Assembly (NCBI GenBank): GCA_035534615.1
Contig: DATLRO010000061.1
Coordinates: forward strand, 248,001 to 312,000
Reading direction: 5' to 3'
Source of the DNA: JAGWRA01 sp035534615
GTDB taxonomy: Bacteria; Acidobacteriota; Vicinamibacteria; Vicinamibacterales; CAVVIG01
DNA length: 64,000 nt
Part shown: positions 16,287 through 26,000 of the stretch, piece after piece
Layout of the letters: each line of letters begins with the position of its first letter
Position numbering within the stretch: position 1 is the stretch's first letter
Program-made: the position numbers and the translations under genes
Notes under the pieces: generated by a model
What the model was told of the DNA's origin: nothing
The model's database searches: none
What the model saw: the letters and a program-made list of their open reading frames with translations, nothing else

Positions 16287-19200
16287 TTAGTCGCGCGAGC
16301 CGTGACCGTCGCCACCGCGGCCATGATCGCCGCCGTGGTCGGTGTCACCGTCGTGGTCGTGCGTCAGCGCGCGCACGGCCTGCTCCACGTCCTGCCACGC
16401 ATCCCGGTAGTGCTGGATCGCCTCGTCGCCATCCGGCCGAGCCGCGTCCTGGTCGCCCTGGGCGATGTCGCGGGTGGCGTCCGCCAGCCGCCGCGCATCG
16501 GCGCCGGCCGCCTGCGCCGCATCCAGCGAGACCTGCGCGAGCGCCCGGTCGACCTCGACCAGGATGTTCGCCTGCGCCGCCAGCTGGCTCACGAGCGCCG
16601 CCGGCGCCCGCCGGAGATGCTCGTGCTCGGTCAGCTCCTGCACCGCCTCACGCTCCTCCTCGAACACCAGCTGGCCCTTCGCCGTCAGGTGCGAATCGTC
16701 CGCCCAGAGTCTCGGGTCGAGGCTGGCATCGATCTCCCGCAGCGCCTCGTCCAGCTCGTGATCGAGCTGACGGCTGCCGGTCGGCTTCAGCGCCGCGATC
16801 GCCGCGCGCGCCGCCTGCTTCACCTGCTGCAGGCCGACCACCGTCAACGTGCCGTTGACGAAGGTGATCGAATAGTTCGGGTCCGTCGCCCCCGCCACGA
16901 CGATCGGGTAGGTCCCCGACGGGCTCAGCGGCAGCGCCGTCGTCGTCTCCGTCGGCGGCGTCGTGAGACTCGCCGGCGTGTCGCCGTTGACGAAGCCGGC
17001 GTAGGTGACCGTCAACGCCGGCACCGCCGCCCCGAACCACTTCGTCTGGTTGTCGGCCGTGATCGTCAGGGCCGCCGGGTTCACCGTCAGCAGGCCGTTC
17101 ACGAACACGATCGTGTAGTTCGGCGAGGTCGCTCCGCCCACGACGATCGGGTACGCCCCCGCCGGGCTCGCCGGCGTGGCGGTCGTCGAGATCGTGACGG
17201 GCGTCGTGAGGCCGGCGGCCGTGTCGCCGCCGACGAAGCCGGCGTAGGTCACGCCGAGCGCCGGCACCGGCCCGCCGTAGACCATCGACGCGCTGGCCGC
17301 CGTGATCGTCAGAGGCGCCGGGTTGATGACGAGCGTTCCCGTGCCGTTCGCCGGCAGGTAGTTCACGTCGCCGGCGTAGGAGGCCGCCACCGCGTACGAC
17401 CCGGCCCCCGCGGGCACCGCCGTACCGCCGTTGTAGGTGACCGTCACCGGCCCGAGGGCCGCGCCGCCGACGCCGGTCGCCGTCACCGTCGCGGCGTGCG
17501 GCGTCCCGTCGTAGGTGAACGTGCCGCCGGTCACGGCGAGCGCCGGCGTCGCCTTGTTGATGACGAGCGTCCCCGTGCCGTCGACCGACTGGTAGTTCGC
17601 GTCACCCGCGTAGTGCGCCTGCACCGTGTAGGTGTTCGCGTTCACCGGCACGGTCGGCGACCCGTTGTAGAGCACCGTCGCCGGGCCGAGGATCGCTCCA
17701 CCCGCACCGGTCAGCGTCACCACCGCGGCATGCGCCGCGCCGTCATACGTGAACGTTCCCCCGGTGACGACGATCGTCGGGAGGGCCCGATTGATCGTGA
17801 CGGTGGCCGTCGCCGTCGCCGGCGCGTAGTTCGCGTCACCGGCGTACGACGCCTGCACCGTATAGGCGCCGCCGTTCACCGGCACGTCGGGCGCGCCGTT
17901 GTAGGTGACCGTCACCGGCGCGAGCGCCGCGCCGCCGACGCCGGTCGCCGTCACCGCCGCGGCGTGCGGCGTCCCGTCGTAGGTGAACGTCCCACCCGTC
18001 ACCGTCAGGCTCGGCGTCGCCTGATTGACGACGATCGTCTGCGGCACATCGGCGGCCGGATTGAACGTCGCGTCACCCGCCTGCGAGGCGGTGACAAGGA
18101 TCGACCCCGCGCCCGTGATCGTCAGCGTGCTGCCGCTGAGTGTCGCCGGGCCGGAGACGAGCGTGTAAGTCACCGGCAGCCCGGACGAGGCGGTCGCCCC
18201 CAGGACGATCGGCGCGTTGCCGAAGGTCTGTGGCCCGGCCGCAGGGAACGTGATCGTCTGGTCGGCCTTCGTCACCGTGACGCCGATCGTGCACGTCCCG
18301 GTCGAGAAGAACGTGTTGGTGGCCGCCACATCGACCGTGTGGCTGCCGACGGCGAACGTCTGCGTCGACGACAGCGGCGTCGGCCCGGTCGTGCCGCCAG
18401 GCACGGGGTCGGTCTGCGCCGGCGTGGCCGCGCCGTCGACCGTCCAGGTGACCGTCAGCGGCAGCTTGTTCGGATCGGCCACCGACGCCGACATCGTGAC
18501 GTCCGCACCGGCGCCGGAGGTCGCCTGGACGTTGTAGGAGGCCGGCGAGCAGGTGGCCGTCGGCGGCTGCGGGTTCGCCACGTGGATCGTCAGCGAGTTG
18601 GTCGACTGCAGCCCTGTGTTGTCCGTCGCGGAGAAGACCACGGTATAGGTCTGGCCCGCCTGCGCCACCGTCGGTGTCCAGGTGAAGACTGCCGACTCCG
18701 GCACGCGCTGGGTGAACGGCATCGTCGGCGTCACCGTGGCGCCCACCGGCAGGCCGCCCGACCCGAGGGTCACCAGCGTGTTCGGCAGCCCGGTCGCCGG
18801 GTCGAGATCGGGATCGTTTGCGCCCACCGCCACGCTGAGCGGAACACCCGCCTGGGCGTTCACCGTCACCGGGCTGCTCGAGTTGTTGATGAGCACGGTC
18901 GGCGGCGTGCCGCCCGAGTACGGAATGACGTTCAGGATCACGTCGAGCGGCACGGTGTTGCCGTCGTTGTCCGTGATCGTGAACTGGATGGCATGCAGCC
19001 CCTCCTGGGCGGTGGTCGGCGTCCAGGTCACGATCCCCGCGTTCGACAGCGTCAAGCCAGGCGGCGCGATCGTGTTCAGCCCGGACTGCGCCGAGGTCGA
19101 GAGCGCGTACGAGGCAATCGTGCCGTCCGGATCGGTGGCCGGAATCTGGAACGCCGTCGTCACGTTCGCCGGGACCGAAATAATCGGCACGCTGGCCACC

Positions 19201-19691
19201 GTCGGCGACTGGTTCGGCTGCGTGTTGCTCAGCACGACGTTCGTCTGCACGCGGAAGTTGATGTCGTGGTTGTTGTCGAGCAGCGTCGACAGGCGGCAGC
19301 AGTTCTCGAAGTACGCCGTGTAGGGACCGTTGCCCGAATAGCTGTGCGTCAGCGTCGTCGTCGCCACCATCCAGTCGTTCGCGGTGTCGACGGCCGTCAC
19401 GGTGAGGGCCAGGTTGCCGTAGCTCCCGTCCCCGAAATAGAAGACGTAGCCCGAGTTGAACGTCTGCCCCACCTGCGGATGCGAGATCTGCCACGGGAAG
19501 TCCCAGCGCCAGGCCGACTGGATCTGGAACGTCACCTGATGCGGGTTGGTCGGGCTGGCCGACCAGGAGATCGTGCTGTAGCGGAAGTGCGTGGCGTACG
19601 CCCGGCTGCTGAACATCCCGGTCAGCGCCAGCACGGCCACCAGGACCAGCGCGGCTTTCCTCAGTTGTGCGGTCAAAGTTGAATTCTCCAT
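16287..19691 (-). CDS. Large secreted protein with Ig-like and MBG-like repeats and an Asp/His-rich tail
   Basis: This 1134-residue protein has a signal peptide ('KAALVLVAVLALTGMFSSRAYA'). An N-terminal region of about 150 residues ('HFRYSTISWSASPTNPHQVTF') is followed by several putative Ig/cadherin-like domains ('PPTVLINNSSSPVTVNAQAG'). Three near-identical 78-residue MBG-like repeats lie at about 557-790 ('VTGGTFTYDGTPHAA'), then two MBG_2-like modules ('LTITADNQTKWFGAAVPALTVTYAGF'). An alpha-helical region runs from about 950 to 1110, and the tail is Asp/Gly/His-rich (HDHDGDTDHGGDHG). It is probably a surface or extracellular adhesin-like or scaffold protein. It is 22 bases downstream of another secreted-protein gene, so the two form an operon. 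Confidence 0.8.
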   Translation of the reverse strand: MENSTLTAQLRKAALVLVAVLALTGMFSSRAYATHFRYSTISWSASPTNPHQVTFQIQSAWRWDFPWQISHPQVGQTFNSGYVFYFGDGSYGNLALTVTAVDTANDWMVATTTLTHSYSGNGPYTAYFENCCRLSTLLDNNHDINFRVQTNVVLSNTQPNQSPTVASVPIISVPANVTTAFQIPATDPDGTIASYALSTSAQSGLNTIAPPGLTLSNAGIVTWTPTTAQEGLHAIQFTITDNDGNTVPLDVILNVIPYSGGTPPTVLINNSSSPVTVNAQAGVPLSVAVGANDPDLDPATGLPNTLVTLGSGGLPVGATVTPTMPFTQRVPESAVFTWTPTVAQAGQTYTVVFSATDNTGLQSTNSLTIHVANPQPPTATCSPASYNVQATSGAGADVTMSASVADPNKLPLTVTWTVDGAATPAQTDPVPGGTTGPTPLSSTQTFAVGSHTVDVAATNTFFSTGTCTIGVTVTKADQTITFPAAGPQTFGNAPIVLGATASSGLPVTYTLVSGPATLSGSTLTITGAGSILVTASQAGDATFNPAADVPQTIVVNQATPSLTVTGGTFTYDGTPHAAAVTATGVGGAALAPVTVTYNGAPDVPVNGGAYTVQASYAGDANYAPATATATVTINRALPTIVVTGGTFTYDGAAHAAVVTLTGAGGAILGPATVLYNGSPTVPVNANTYTVQAHYAGDANYQSVDGTGTLVINKATPALAVTGGTFTYDGTPHAATVTATGVGGAALGPVTVTYNGGTAVPAGAGSYAVAASYAGDVNYLPANGTGTLVINPAPLTITAASASMVYGGPVPALGVTYAGFVGGDTAAGLTTPVTISTTATPASPAGAYPIVVGGATSPNYTIVFVNGLLTVNPAALTITADNQTKWFGAAVPALTVTYAGFVNGDTPASLTTPPTETTTALPLSPSGTYPIVVAGATDPNYSITFVNGTLTVVGLQQVKQAARAAIAALKPTGSRQLDHELDEALREIDASLDPRLWADDSHLTAKGQLVFEEEREAVQELTEHEHLRRAPAALVSQLAAQANILVEVDRALAQVSLDAAQAAGADARRLADATRDIAQGDQDAARPDGDEAIQHYRDAWQDVEQAVRALTHDHDGDTDHGGDHGRGGDGHGSRD
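17326..18025 (-). repeat. Three tandem 78-codon repeats inside the large secreted protein gene
   Basis: Three tandem 234-base units encode the TPSLTVTGG / LPTIVVTGG / TPALAVTGG modules. Units 1 and 3 are closest: 17461-17533 and 17929-18001, exactly 468 bases apart, differ at only a few positions. The middle unit is more diverged. This indicates recent duplication or gene conversion. Confidence 0.75.
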
Positions 19692-19713
19692 GTGAGTCGG
19701 AAGCCTGCGGGCC

Positions 19714-20277
19714 CTAGAAGTTGAGGCTCAACGTGCCGGACGAGGTCGCGAAGTCCGCGAAGCCGGTCGCCTGCATGGAGCCGCCACCGGCCGCGCCGTC
19801 GAACTGCAGGCTGCCGCTGACGATGAAGAGTTGCGCGCCGCTGACGCCGACCACCGCGCCGTTCGAGTCGACCACCAGCGTCGCGCCCGTGAGCTTGCCG
19901 CCGAGCGTTCCCTCGTTCACCAGGGTCATCGCCTGCGCGTCGGGATCGTCACTCGTCGTCCCCGCAGGCAGCGGCGAGTACTGGGCGTACGCCACTGCCA
20001 GCGCCCACGTCGCCGACGTCACTGCGGTCGAGCCGGCATCGTGATTGAGCGTGAGCGTGAGCAGGCCGGGCAGCGCGCCGACAGCCTGCATCGTGATGAC
20101 CACCTGCGTCGCGCTCGGATACGACACCTGGGCATGGGAGAGATCTGAAACATAGGTCTGCGGTCCGGCGGTCTGCGCCTGTGCCGCCCGCACCGGCGTC
20201 AGGCCGACCATCAGACCGAGAAGAGCCAGCCATCCGGTGGTACGCACCGAGCGGCGAATCCATACCGATATCGTCAA
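19714..20277 (-). CDS. Secreted protein of unknown function, first gene of a two-gene operon
   Basis: This 187-residue protein starts at a TTG (20277), supported by GGAGG 7 bases upstream and by a good signal peptide ('GWLALLGLMVGLTPVRAAQAQ'). The mature part is Ser/Thr/Gly/Ala-rich and beta-predicted ('QVSYPSATQVVITMQAVGALPGLLTLTLN'), somewhat like cohesin or PEP-CTERM-type exported proteins, though no sorting signal is present at the C-terminus ('SSGTLSLNF'). It precedes the 1134-residue protein by 22 bases, implying joint expression and perhaps joint assembly. I do not recognise the family. Confidence 0.65.
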   Translation of the reverse strand: MTISVWIRRSVRTTGWLALLGLMVGLTPVRAAQAQTAGPQTYVSDLSHAQVSYPSATQVVITMQAVGALPGLLTLTLNHDAGSTAVTSATWALAVAYAQYSPLPAGTTSDDPDAQAMTLVNEGTLGGKLTGATLVVDSNGAVVGVSGAQLFIVSGSLQFDGAAGGGSMQATGFADFATSSGTLSLNF

Positions 20278-20611
20278 TTTGGGCCTCCAGGAAATACAGC
20301 AGCGATTGAAGTGAGGAGCTGGGAGTGGCGAACAGCGGGCCGCACCCGGCGCTGCGGGCCGGGCAGAAGCGGCGAGCCACGAGCGCGGTCAGCAGTATAG
20401 AGTGAAATGCTCTTCTGTAGTCCTGATACCAGCGTCAAAGACCGGTAAATTCTTCTACTCGCTAAGCATTCGCAGGCACTTGACGCTCATTAAGAGACTT
20501 TGAAGACATTTAATATTTGGTCGATCGCCATAGCGATGGAATGCAGAAGCGATGACCTGTTGCCGGAGGGCCAGCGGGCGCAGGCGGTCGATCTCGACCG
20601 GAGGACGGGGA
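20278..20611. other. AT-richer intergenic region, no gene; candidate promoter for the secreted-protein operon
   Basis: These 334 bases have clearly lower GC than the flanks, mainly at 20395-20530. On the minus strand a TATACT box (20399-20394) could be the -10 for the operon starting at 20277, leaving a leader of about 110 bases, but no good -35 is seen. I found no ORF or strong hairpin. Confidence 0.4.
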
Positions 20612-21127
20612 TCAGCGGGCGAACGGCAGGAACAGCAGCGCGGTTGCGAGGTAGACGAGCCACCCGATGACGCAGACGCCAACGGCGCGCAGCGTGCTGG
20701 TGTAGTCGAGCGCCTGGCGCACCGCCACAATCATCGCCGCCAGCATCCAGACGGACGCGACGATGGCGACGAGCCAGCCGAGCAGGGGGATGGCGGCCAG
20801 CACGCGGATCAGGCCGGGCGCGGCGGCGAAGCCGGTGGTCCGGAGGAGCTGTCCGACCGTCGCTTCGGTCTGTGGCTCGGGGAGAATGCGCGTGCCGATC
20901 GCGTAGGTCAGGAGCGCCCAGACGAACCAGGCGACGAGCGCGCTCAGCGTGCCGCCGATGACACCGGCGGGACCGAGGATCCGCATGACGCCGAGGCCGG
21001 ACGAGAGGCTGGCCAGGATGACGACCGCCATCGCCTGCCCTGTGGCGGTCCGATCGGCCTCGACCTCCTCGTACGTCGCGGCGTCGAGTTTCATCGCGCC
21101 GATGATGCGATCGCCGAAGCTGGCCAT
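20612..21127 (-). CDS. Yip1-family integral membrane protein
   Basis: This 171-residue protein starts at the ATG at 21127 behind GGGGAGG. A short cytoplasmic N-terminus ('LDAATYEEVEADRTATGQAMAVV') typical of bacterial Yip1-like proteins is followed by about five hydrophobic helices, including 'WFVWALLTYAIGTRIL' and 'LRTTGFAAAPGLI'. Bacterial members have no firm function. It is divergent from the FAH-family gene at 21248. Confidence 0.75.
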   Translation of the reverse strand: MASFGDRIIGAMKLDAATYEEVEADRTATGQAMAVVILASLSSGLGVMRILGPAGVIGGTLSALVAWFVWALLTYAIGTRILPEPQTEATVGQLLRTTGFAAAPGLIRVLAAIPLLGWLVAIVASVWMLAAMIVAVRQALDYTSTLRAVGVCVIGWLVYLATALLFLPFAR

Positions 21128-21198
21128 CGGTCCTCCCCTCCGGAGCCGGGCGCGGACGGCGCCTGGCGGTTGCGGGCGCTCAGAAATCCCGGCCCTAT

Positions 21199-21204
21199 TA
21201 TAAT
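21199..21204 (+). promoter_or_regulatory. -10 box TATAAT for the FAH-family gene
   Basis: TATAAT lies 43 bases before the ATG at 21248, giving a leader of about 37 bases with a GAGGGG site next to the start. No convincing -35 was seen. Confidence 0.4.
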
Positions 21205-21247
21205 GGTCGCCCCGGGGCCGGTGCCGGCCGCCGGACATGAGGGGCGT

Positions 21248-22150
21248 ATGAAACTGGTGCGATTCTCGTTCGGCAGCGAGCCGCCGCGGCTCGGCGTGAT
21301 CCGGGGCGACGAGGTCGCCGATCTCCGGGCGAGCTATGCGGCCAGTCTGCTCAAGCGCGGCGTGCTCGACGCCGGCGACCGGGCCGCGGCCCTGTTCCCG
21401 TCCAGCACGCGCGCGTTCCTGCAAGCGGTCGGACGGCCGCTCGACGCCATCAGCCAGATCACCGAATGGGTGGCGCGGCCGCAGTCGGCGGTCCGGCTGC
21501 ACGCCCCGATCGCCGATCCCGGCAAGATCATCTGCATCGGCCTGAACTACAGCGACCACGCGGCCGAGACGAATCAGCCCCTGCCGAAGGAGCCGCCGAT
21601 CTTCGCCAAGTGGACGAATGCGATCCTCGATCCGCACGGAACCGTCCTGCGGCCGCGCGGGTGCCAGCAGCTCGACTGGGAGGTCGAGCTGGCGGTGATC
21701 ATCGGCCGGACCGCGCGGTTCGTCCCGCCCGAGGAGGCGCTCGACCACGTCTTCGGCTACACGGTGCTCAACGACGTCAGCGCGCGGGATTTCCAGTTCA
21801 TCACCAGCCAGTGGGGCCTCGGCAAGGCGGCCGACACCTTCGCGCCGATGGGGCCCTGCATCGCCGACCGGTCCGAGGTGCCCGATCCGCACCGGCTCTC
21901 GCTGCGCACCTGGGTGAACGACCGGCTGATGCAGGACGGCCACACGTCGAAGCTGGTGTTCGACGTCCGCTACCTCGTGTCGTTCCTGTCCGGGATCTTC
22001 ACGCTCTCGCCGGGCGATGTCATCTCGACCGGCACCCCCCCGGGCGTCGGCGCCGGACACAAGCCGCCGGTCTTTCTCCGGCCCGGCGACGTCTGCCGGA
22101 TGGAGATCGAAAGCATCGGCACGATCGAGAACACGATCGGCGAAGCGTAA
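21248..22150 (+). CDS. Fumarylacetoacetate hydrolase family protein
   Basis: This 300-residue protein has the FAH C-terminal domain. Signatures are 'IICIGLNYSDHAAETNQPLPKEP' (about 97-120), 'DWEVELAVIIG' with the metal-binding Glu pair (about 142-152), 'GYTVLNDVSARDFQ' and 'SPGDVISTGTPPGVG'. Family members are Mg-dependent hydrolases, decarboxylases or isomerases such as 2-keto-4-pentenoate hydratase-like or acylpyruvate hydrolase enzymes in aromatic or sugar-acid catabolism. The exact substrate is open. The start follows GAGGGG. Confidence 0.9.
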   Translation: MKLVRFSFGSEPPRLGVIRGDEVADLRASYAASLLKRGVLDAGDRAAALFPSSTRAFLQAVGRPLDAISQITEWVARPQSAVRLHAPIADPGKIICIGLNYSDHAAETNQPLPKEPPIFAKWTNAILDPHGTVLRPRGCQQLDWEVELAVIIGRTARFVPPEEALDHVFGYTVLNDVSARDFQFITSQWGLGKAADTFAPMGPCIADRSEVPDPHRLSLRTWVNDRLMQDGHTSKLVFDVRYLVSFLSGIFTLSPGDVISTGTPPGVGAGHKPPVFLRPGDVCRMEIESIGTIENTIGEA

Positions 22151-22223
22151 GAGCGCCGACGCGGGGTGCTACTCGACGCGGCAACCCGTGTCTATCAAGA
22201 TCCGGAGCGTCAGCGACGGCAAC

Positions 22224-22245
22224 GCATGGGGGTGGGGCCCCATGC
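22224..22245 (+). terminator. 8-bp hairpin between the FAH-family and DsrE-like genes
   Basis: The stem GCATGGGG/CCCCATGC is perfect, with loop GTGGGG. It lies about 75 bases after the FAH stop and 22 bases before the DsrE-like start, so it could be a terminator or a leader structure. No T-run follows. Confidence 0.3.
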
Positions 22246-22266
22246 GAACCGAATCATGAGGACCCG

Positions 22267-22830
22267 ATGGTGACCAAGCGTCTGTCCGTCTCGACCCTGC
22301 TCTTCGCCGCCTCGCTGTTCTGCCTGGCCGCCACCGCGCGCGCCCAGGACAAGCCGGCGACGCACGACGGCCCAATCATCAAGGGCTACGGCGCCGTCTT
22401 TCCGGTGCCGGACGCCGGGTTCAAGCCGCCGTTGGACCACGTGTTCAAGGTGGTCTTCAGCGTCACCGCCGTACCGAAGTCGGTCTCGGCGCTCAACCCG
22501 GGCATCAACACCGTCGCGCGGTTTCTCAACATGCAGGCGCAGGCCGGCGTGCCGCTGAAGAACATGAAGCTGGCGCTCGTCCTGCACGGCCCCGCCGGCC
22601 AGGACGCGCTCGACGACGCCGGCTACCGGTCGCGCTTCCACACCGCCAACCCGAACCTGCCGCTGCTCGACGCGCTGCACCGGGCGGGGGTCGCCATCTA
22701 CCTGTGCGGCCAGACGGCCGCCGCCCGCGGCTTCCACCGGGGCGAGCTCGCCCCGCCGGTGACACTCGCCCTGTCCGCCATGACGGTCATCACCACGCTC
22801 GAGGGCGAGGGGTACGTGCTCATGCCCTGA
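22267..22830 (+). CDS. Secreted DsrE/DsrF-like family protein
   Basis: This 187-residue protein has a signal peptide ('LSVSTLLFAASLFCLAATARAQ') followed by a DsrE-like domain ('VFKVVFSVTAVPKS', 'LKNMKLALVLHGPAGQDAL', 'HRAGVAIYLCGQTAAARG'). The single cysteine in 'IYLCGQ' is at the position of the conserved DsrE-family cysteine. Cytoplasmic relatives transfer persulfide sulfur in tRNA thiolation or sulfur oxidation; exported versions are common but unassigned. Spacing to the FAH-family gene is 116 bases with a hairpin, so operon status is uncertain. Confidence 0.78.
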   Translation: MVTKRLSVSTLLFAASLFCLAATARAQDKPATHDGPIIKGYGAVFPVPDAGFKPPLDHVFKVVFSVTAVPKSVSALNPGINTVARFLNMQAQAGVPLKNMKLALVLHGPAGQDALDDAGYRSRFHTANPNLPLLDALHRAGVAIYLCGQTAAARGFHRGELAPPVTLALSAMTVITTLEGEGYVLMP

Positions 22831-22832
22831 GC

Positions 22833-22892
22833 CGGCCCCCCGAACGCCCGACCGCCCGACCGCCTGAGTCCCCGCCCCCCGAGCGCCCGAGC
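22833..22892. repeat. Degenerate C-rich short-period repeat after a stop codon
   Basis: Units of cgcccgac / ccgaacgc / cccgagcgc follow the DsrE-like stop. It belongs with the other post-stop short-period tracts of this window. Confidence 0.4.
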
Positions 22893-23016
22893 AGAGAATT
22901 AAGCTCTGCCTTGGAGCCAAGCCGCTATACTGTCGAGCATTCTGGCAGCCAGCTCTACATTTCAGGCTGTGCCGTCATCCATGCGTCACCTCCCACTCAT
23001 CCCGAGGATGTCCTCT

Positions 23017-26000
23017 ATGCGCAAGCCCATCAGCTCAACGCTGTGCCGCGGCGCGCTGGCGCTGGCGGTCACCGCGACGGTGCTGCTGGCCGGCTCGGCC
23101 GGACGGGTCCGGCTCGCCGCCCAGTCCAATCCCAACGTCCTCATCGACCCGTCGCTGTATCAGGACCTGACGTGGCGCGCCATCGGTCCCAACCGCGGTG
23201 GCCGCGTGACAGCGGCGACCGGAGTGCGGACGGAGCCGAACGTCTTCTACATGGGGCCTTCCGGCGGCGGCGTCTGGAAGACGGTCGACTCCGGCCGGAC
23301 GTGGCGGCCGGTGACCGACGGGCAGATTCCGACGCCGTCGATCGGCGCCATCGACGTCTCCGATTCCAACCCCGACATCGTCTATGTGGGCACCGGGAGC
23401 GAGGCGATCCGGAGCAACGTCATTCTGGGCCGGGGTGTCTACAAGTCGACCGACGCCGGCAGGACCTGGCAGTTCGCCGGCCTGAAGAACGTCGGACAGA
23501 TCGGGGCGGTGCGCGTCGATCCCAGGAATCCGGACATCGTCTTTGCGGCGGCCGTCGGTGATCCGTTCGGCTGGGGGCCCGACCGGGGCGTGTACCGGAC
23601 GAAGGACGGCGGCCGGACGTGGGAGAAGGTGCTCTTCATCAACAACGAGACCGGCGCGGTCTCGCTGGCGATCGACTGGCAGAATCCCGACGTGGTGTAC
23701 GCCGGGGCCTGGCGCGCGCAGCGCCGGCCGTGGACGATCATCAGCGGCGGCCCCGCCTCGACCGGCGGGATCTACAAAACGACCGACGGCGGCGATCACT
23801 GGACGCATGTGTCCGCCGGGCTCCCGCACGACCTGATCGGCAAGGTCTGGGTGGATCTCGCGCAGTCGAACCCGAACGTGGTCTACGCGATGATCGAGGC
23901 CCCCGGTCCGGAAGGCGGACTCTACCGCTCGGAGGATGCCGGCGCGACCTGGCACCTGCGCAGCAACAGCCCGCGGCTGAGGGCGCGCCCGTTCTATTTC
24001 AACTACGTCGACGTCAACCCGAAGAACGAGAACGAAGTGTGGGTGAGCGAGCTCGGCCTGCACAAGTCGACCGACGGCGGGCTCACCTGGACGACGGTGC
24101 CGACGCCGCACGGCGACAACCACGGGATCTGGTTCAACCCGGACCATCCGCGGATCGCCATCGAGTACAACGACGGCGGCGCGAACGTGACGCAGGACGG
24201 CGGCCGGAGCTGGTCGTCGATCATGAACCAGCTCACCGGCGAGTTCTACATGGTCGACACCGACCGGCAGTTCCCCTACCGCGTGTACGGGCCGCAGCAG
24301 GACAACTCGACGGTCGTCCTGTCGAGCCTGCCGCCGGTGTCGTGGCCGCTGGATCGCCCCGAGCAGGCGTGGGGCGAGGCGTCCGGCTGCGAGAGCGGCC
24401 AGATCCGCCCCGACCCGGGCGGCCGCATCGTGTACGGCGACTGCAAGGGGGAGTTCGGCCGCTACGACACCGAGACCGGCCAGGAGCAGATGGACTGGAT
24501 CAACCCGCAGCAGCGGTACGGCCTCAACCCGAAGATCCAGATCGACCGGTTCGTGCGGCAGGCGCCGATCGAAGTGGATCCGCTCAATCCGAAGGTCGTG
24601 TATCACGGCGCGCAGTACCTCTTCAAGACGACCGACGGCGGGATTCACTGGGCGAAGATCAGCCCGGATCTGACGGCGGACACCCCGGCCACGCAGACCG
24701 ACTCGGGCGAGCCGATTACGCGCGACATGACGGGGGAGGAGGTCTACAGCGCGCTGTACGCGATCCGCGCGTCGCGCGAGGAGCCGGGCGTCGTCTGGAC
24801 CGGCTCCAACGACGGGCCGGTGTGGGTGACGCGCAACGGCGGCACGACGTGGAAGAACGTGACGCCGCCGGGCCCGGCGGGCGGCCGCGTGCACACGATC
24901 GAAGACTCCCCGCACCGCAAGGGCTCGGCGTACGTCTCCATCTACCGGATCTACCTGGACGACTACAAACCGTACCTGTACCTGACGAACGACTACGGCG
25001 CCCACTGGAAGCTGCTCACCGACGGCACGAACGGCATTCCGGACGACTGGCCGATGCACGTCGTCCGCGAGGATCCGCAGGTCGAAGGGCTGCTGTACGC
25101 CGGGACGTGGTACGGCGCGTTCGTGTCGTTCGACAACGGCGGGCACTGGCAGACGCTGCAGCAGAACCTGCCGGCGACGGCGGTCACCGACATCAAGGTG
25201 GTCGACAACGGCCTCGTCATTTCGACGATGGGCCGCGGGTTCTGGATCATGGACGACATCGGTCCGCTGCGGCAGCTCGCGCTGAGCCTGCGCGGGCATG
25301 GCACGGCGTCGCACCACGCCGCCGCGGCGACCGGGCGGGACGACATCCGGCTGGCCGTGCAGACGGCCGGTGCGGCCGCACCGGCCCGCCCGAGGCGGCC
25401 ACGGCTCACGCCGTTCGACCCGTCCGCGCCGGCGTTCCTCTTCACGCCGGTGCCGGCCTGGCGGATGCGGTACGTACCGGTCGTCGGCGAGCCCGGCTGG
25501 CCGACCTACCCGGCGGCCGGCGCGCGGATCGACTACGTGCTGAAGAGCGCGCCGTCGGGCCCGATCACGCTCGACATCCTCGACGGCGCCGGGACGGTCG
25601 TGCGCCACTACTCCAGCGAGGGACGCAACGAAGTGACGGGCGGCTACATGGCGCGGCGGTTCGCCGGCCTCACGACGGTCCTGCCGGCGAAGGCGGGGAT
25701 GAACCGGTTCGTGTGGGACCTCCGGTATCCTGCCGCGTGGGAGCCGGGCGCGCCCGACGGCGGACTCGGCGGGCCGATGGCGCCGCCCGGCACGTACCGG
25801 GCCAGGCTCACCGTCGACGGCCGGACGATGACCGAGCCGTTCCAGCTCCTGGTGGATCCGCGCGTCGCGCGGGCGGGCGTCACGCAGGCCGACCTGGTCG
25901 AACAGGCGCGGTTCGCCCTGAAGGTGCGGGACACGATCAGCGAGGCCCGACAGCTCGCCGACCGCATCCAGAAGGCGATGCGCAGCGGCACGGGCGACAA

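Noticed and set aside
17326..18025. Regularly spaced repeats as a possible CRISPR array
   Set aside because: The repeats are in frame, 234 bases long, contiguous and encode protein modules. There are no spacers or cas genes.
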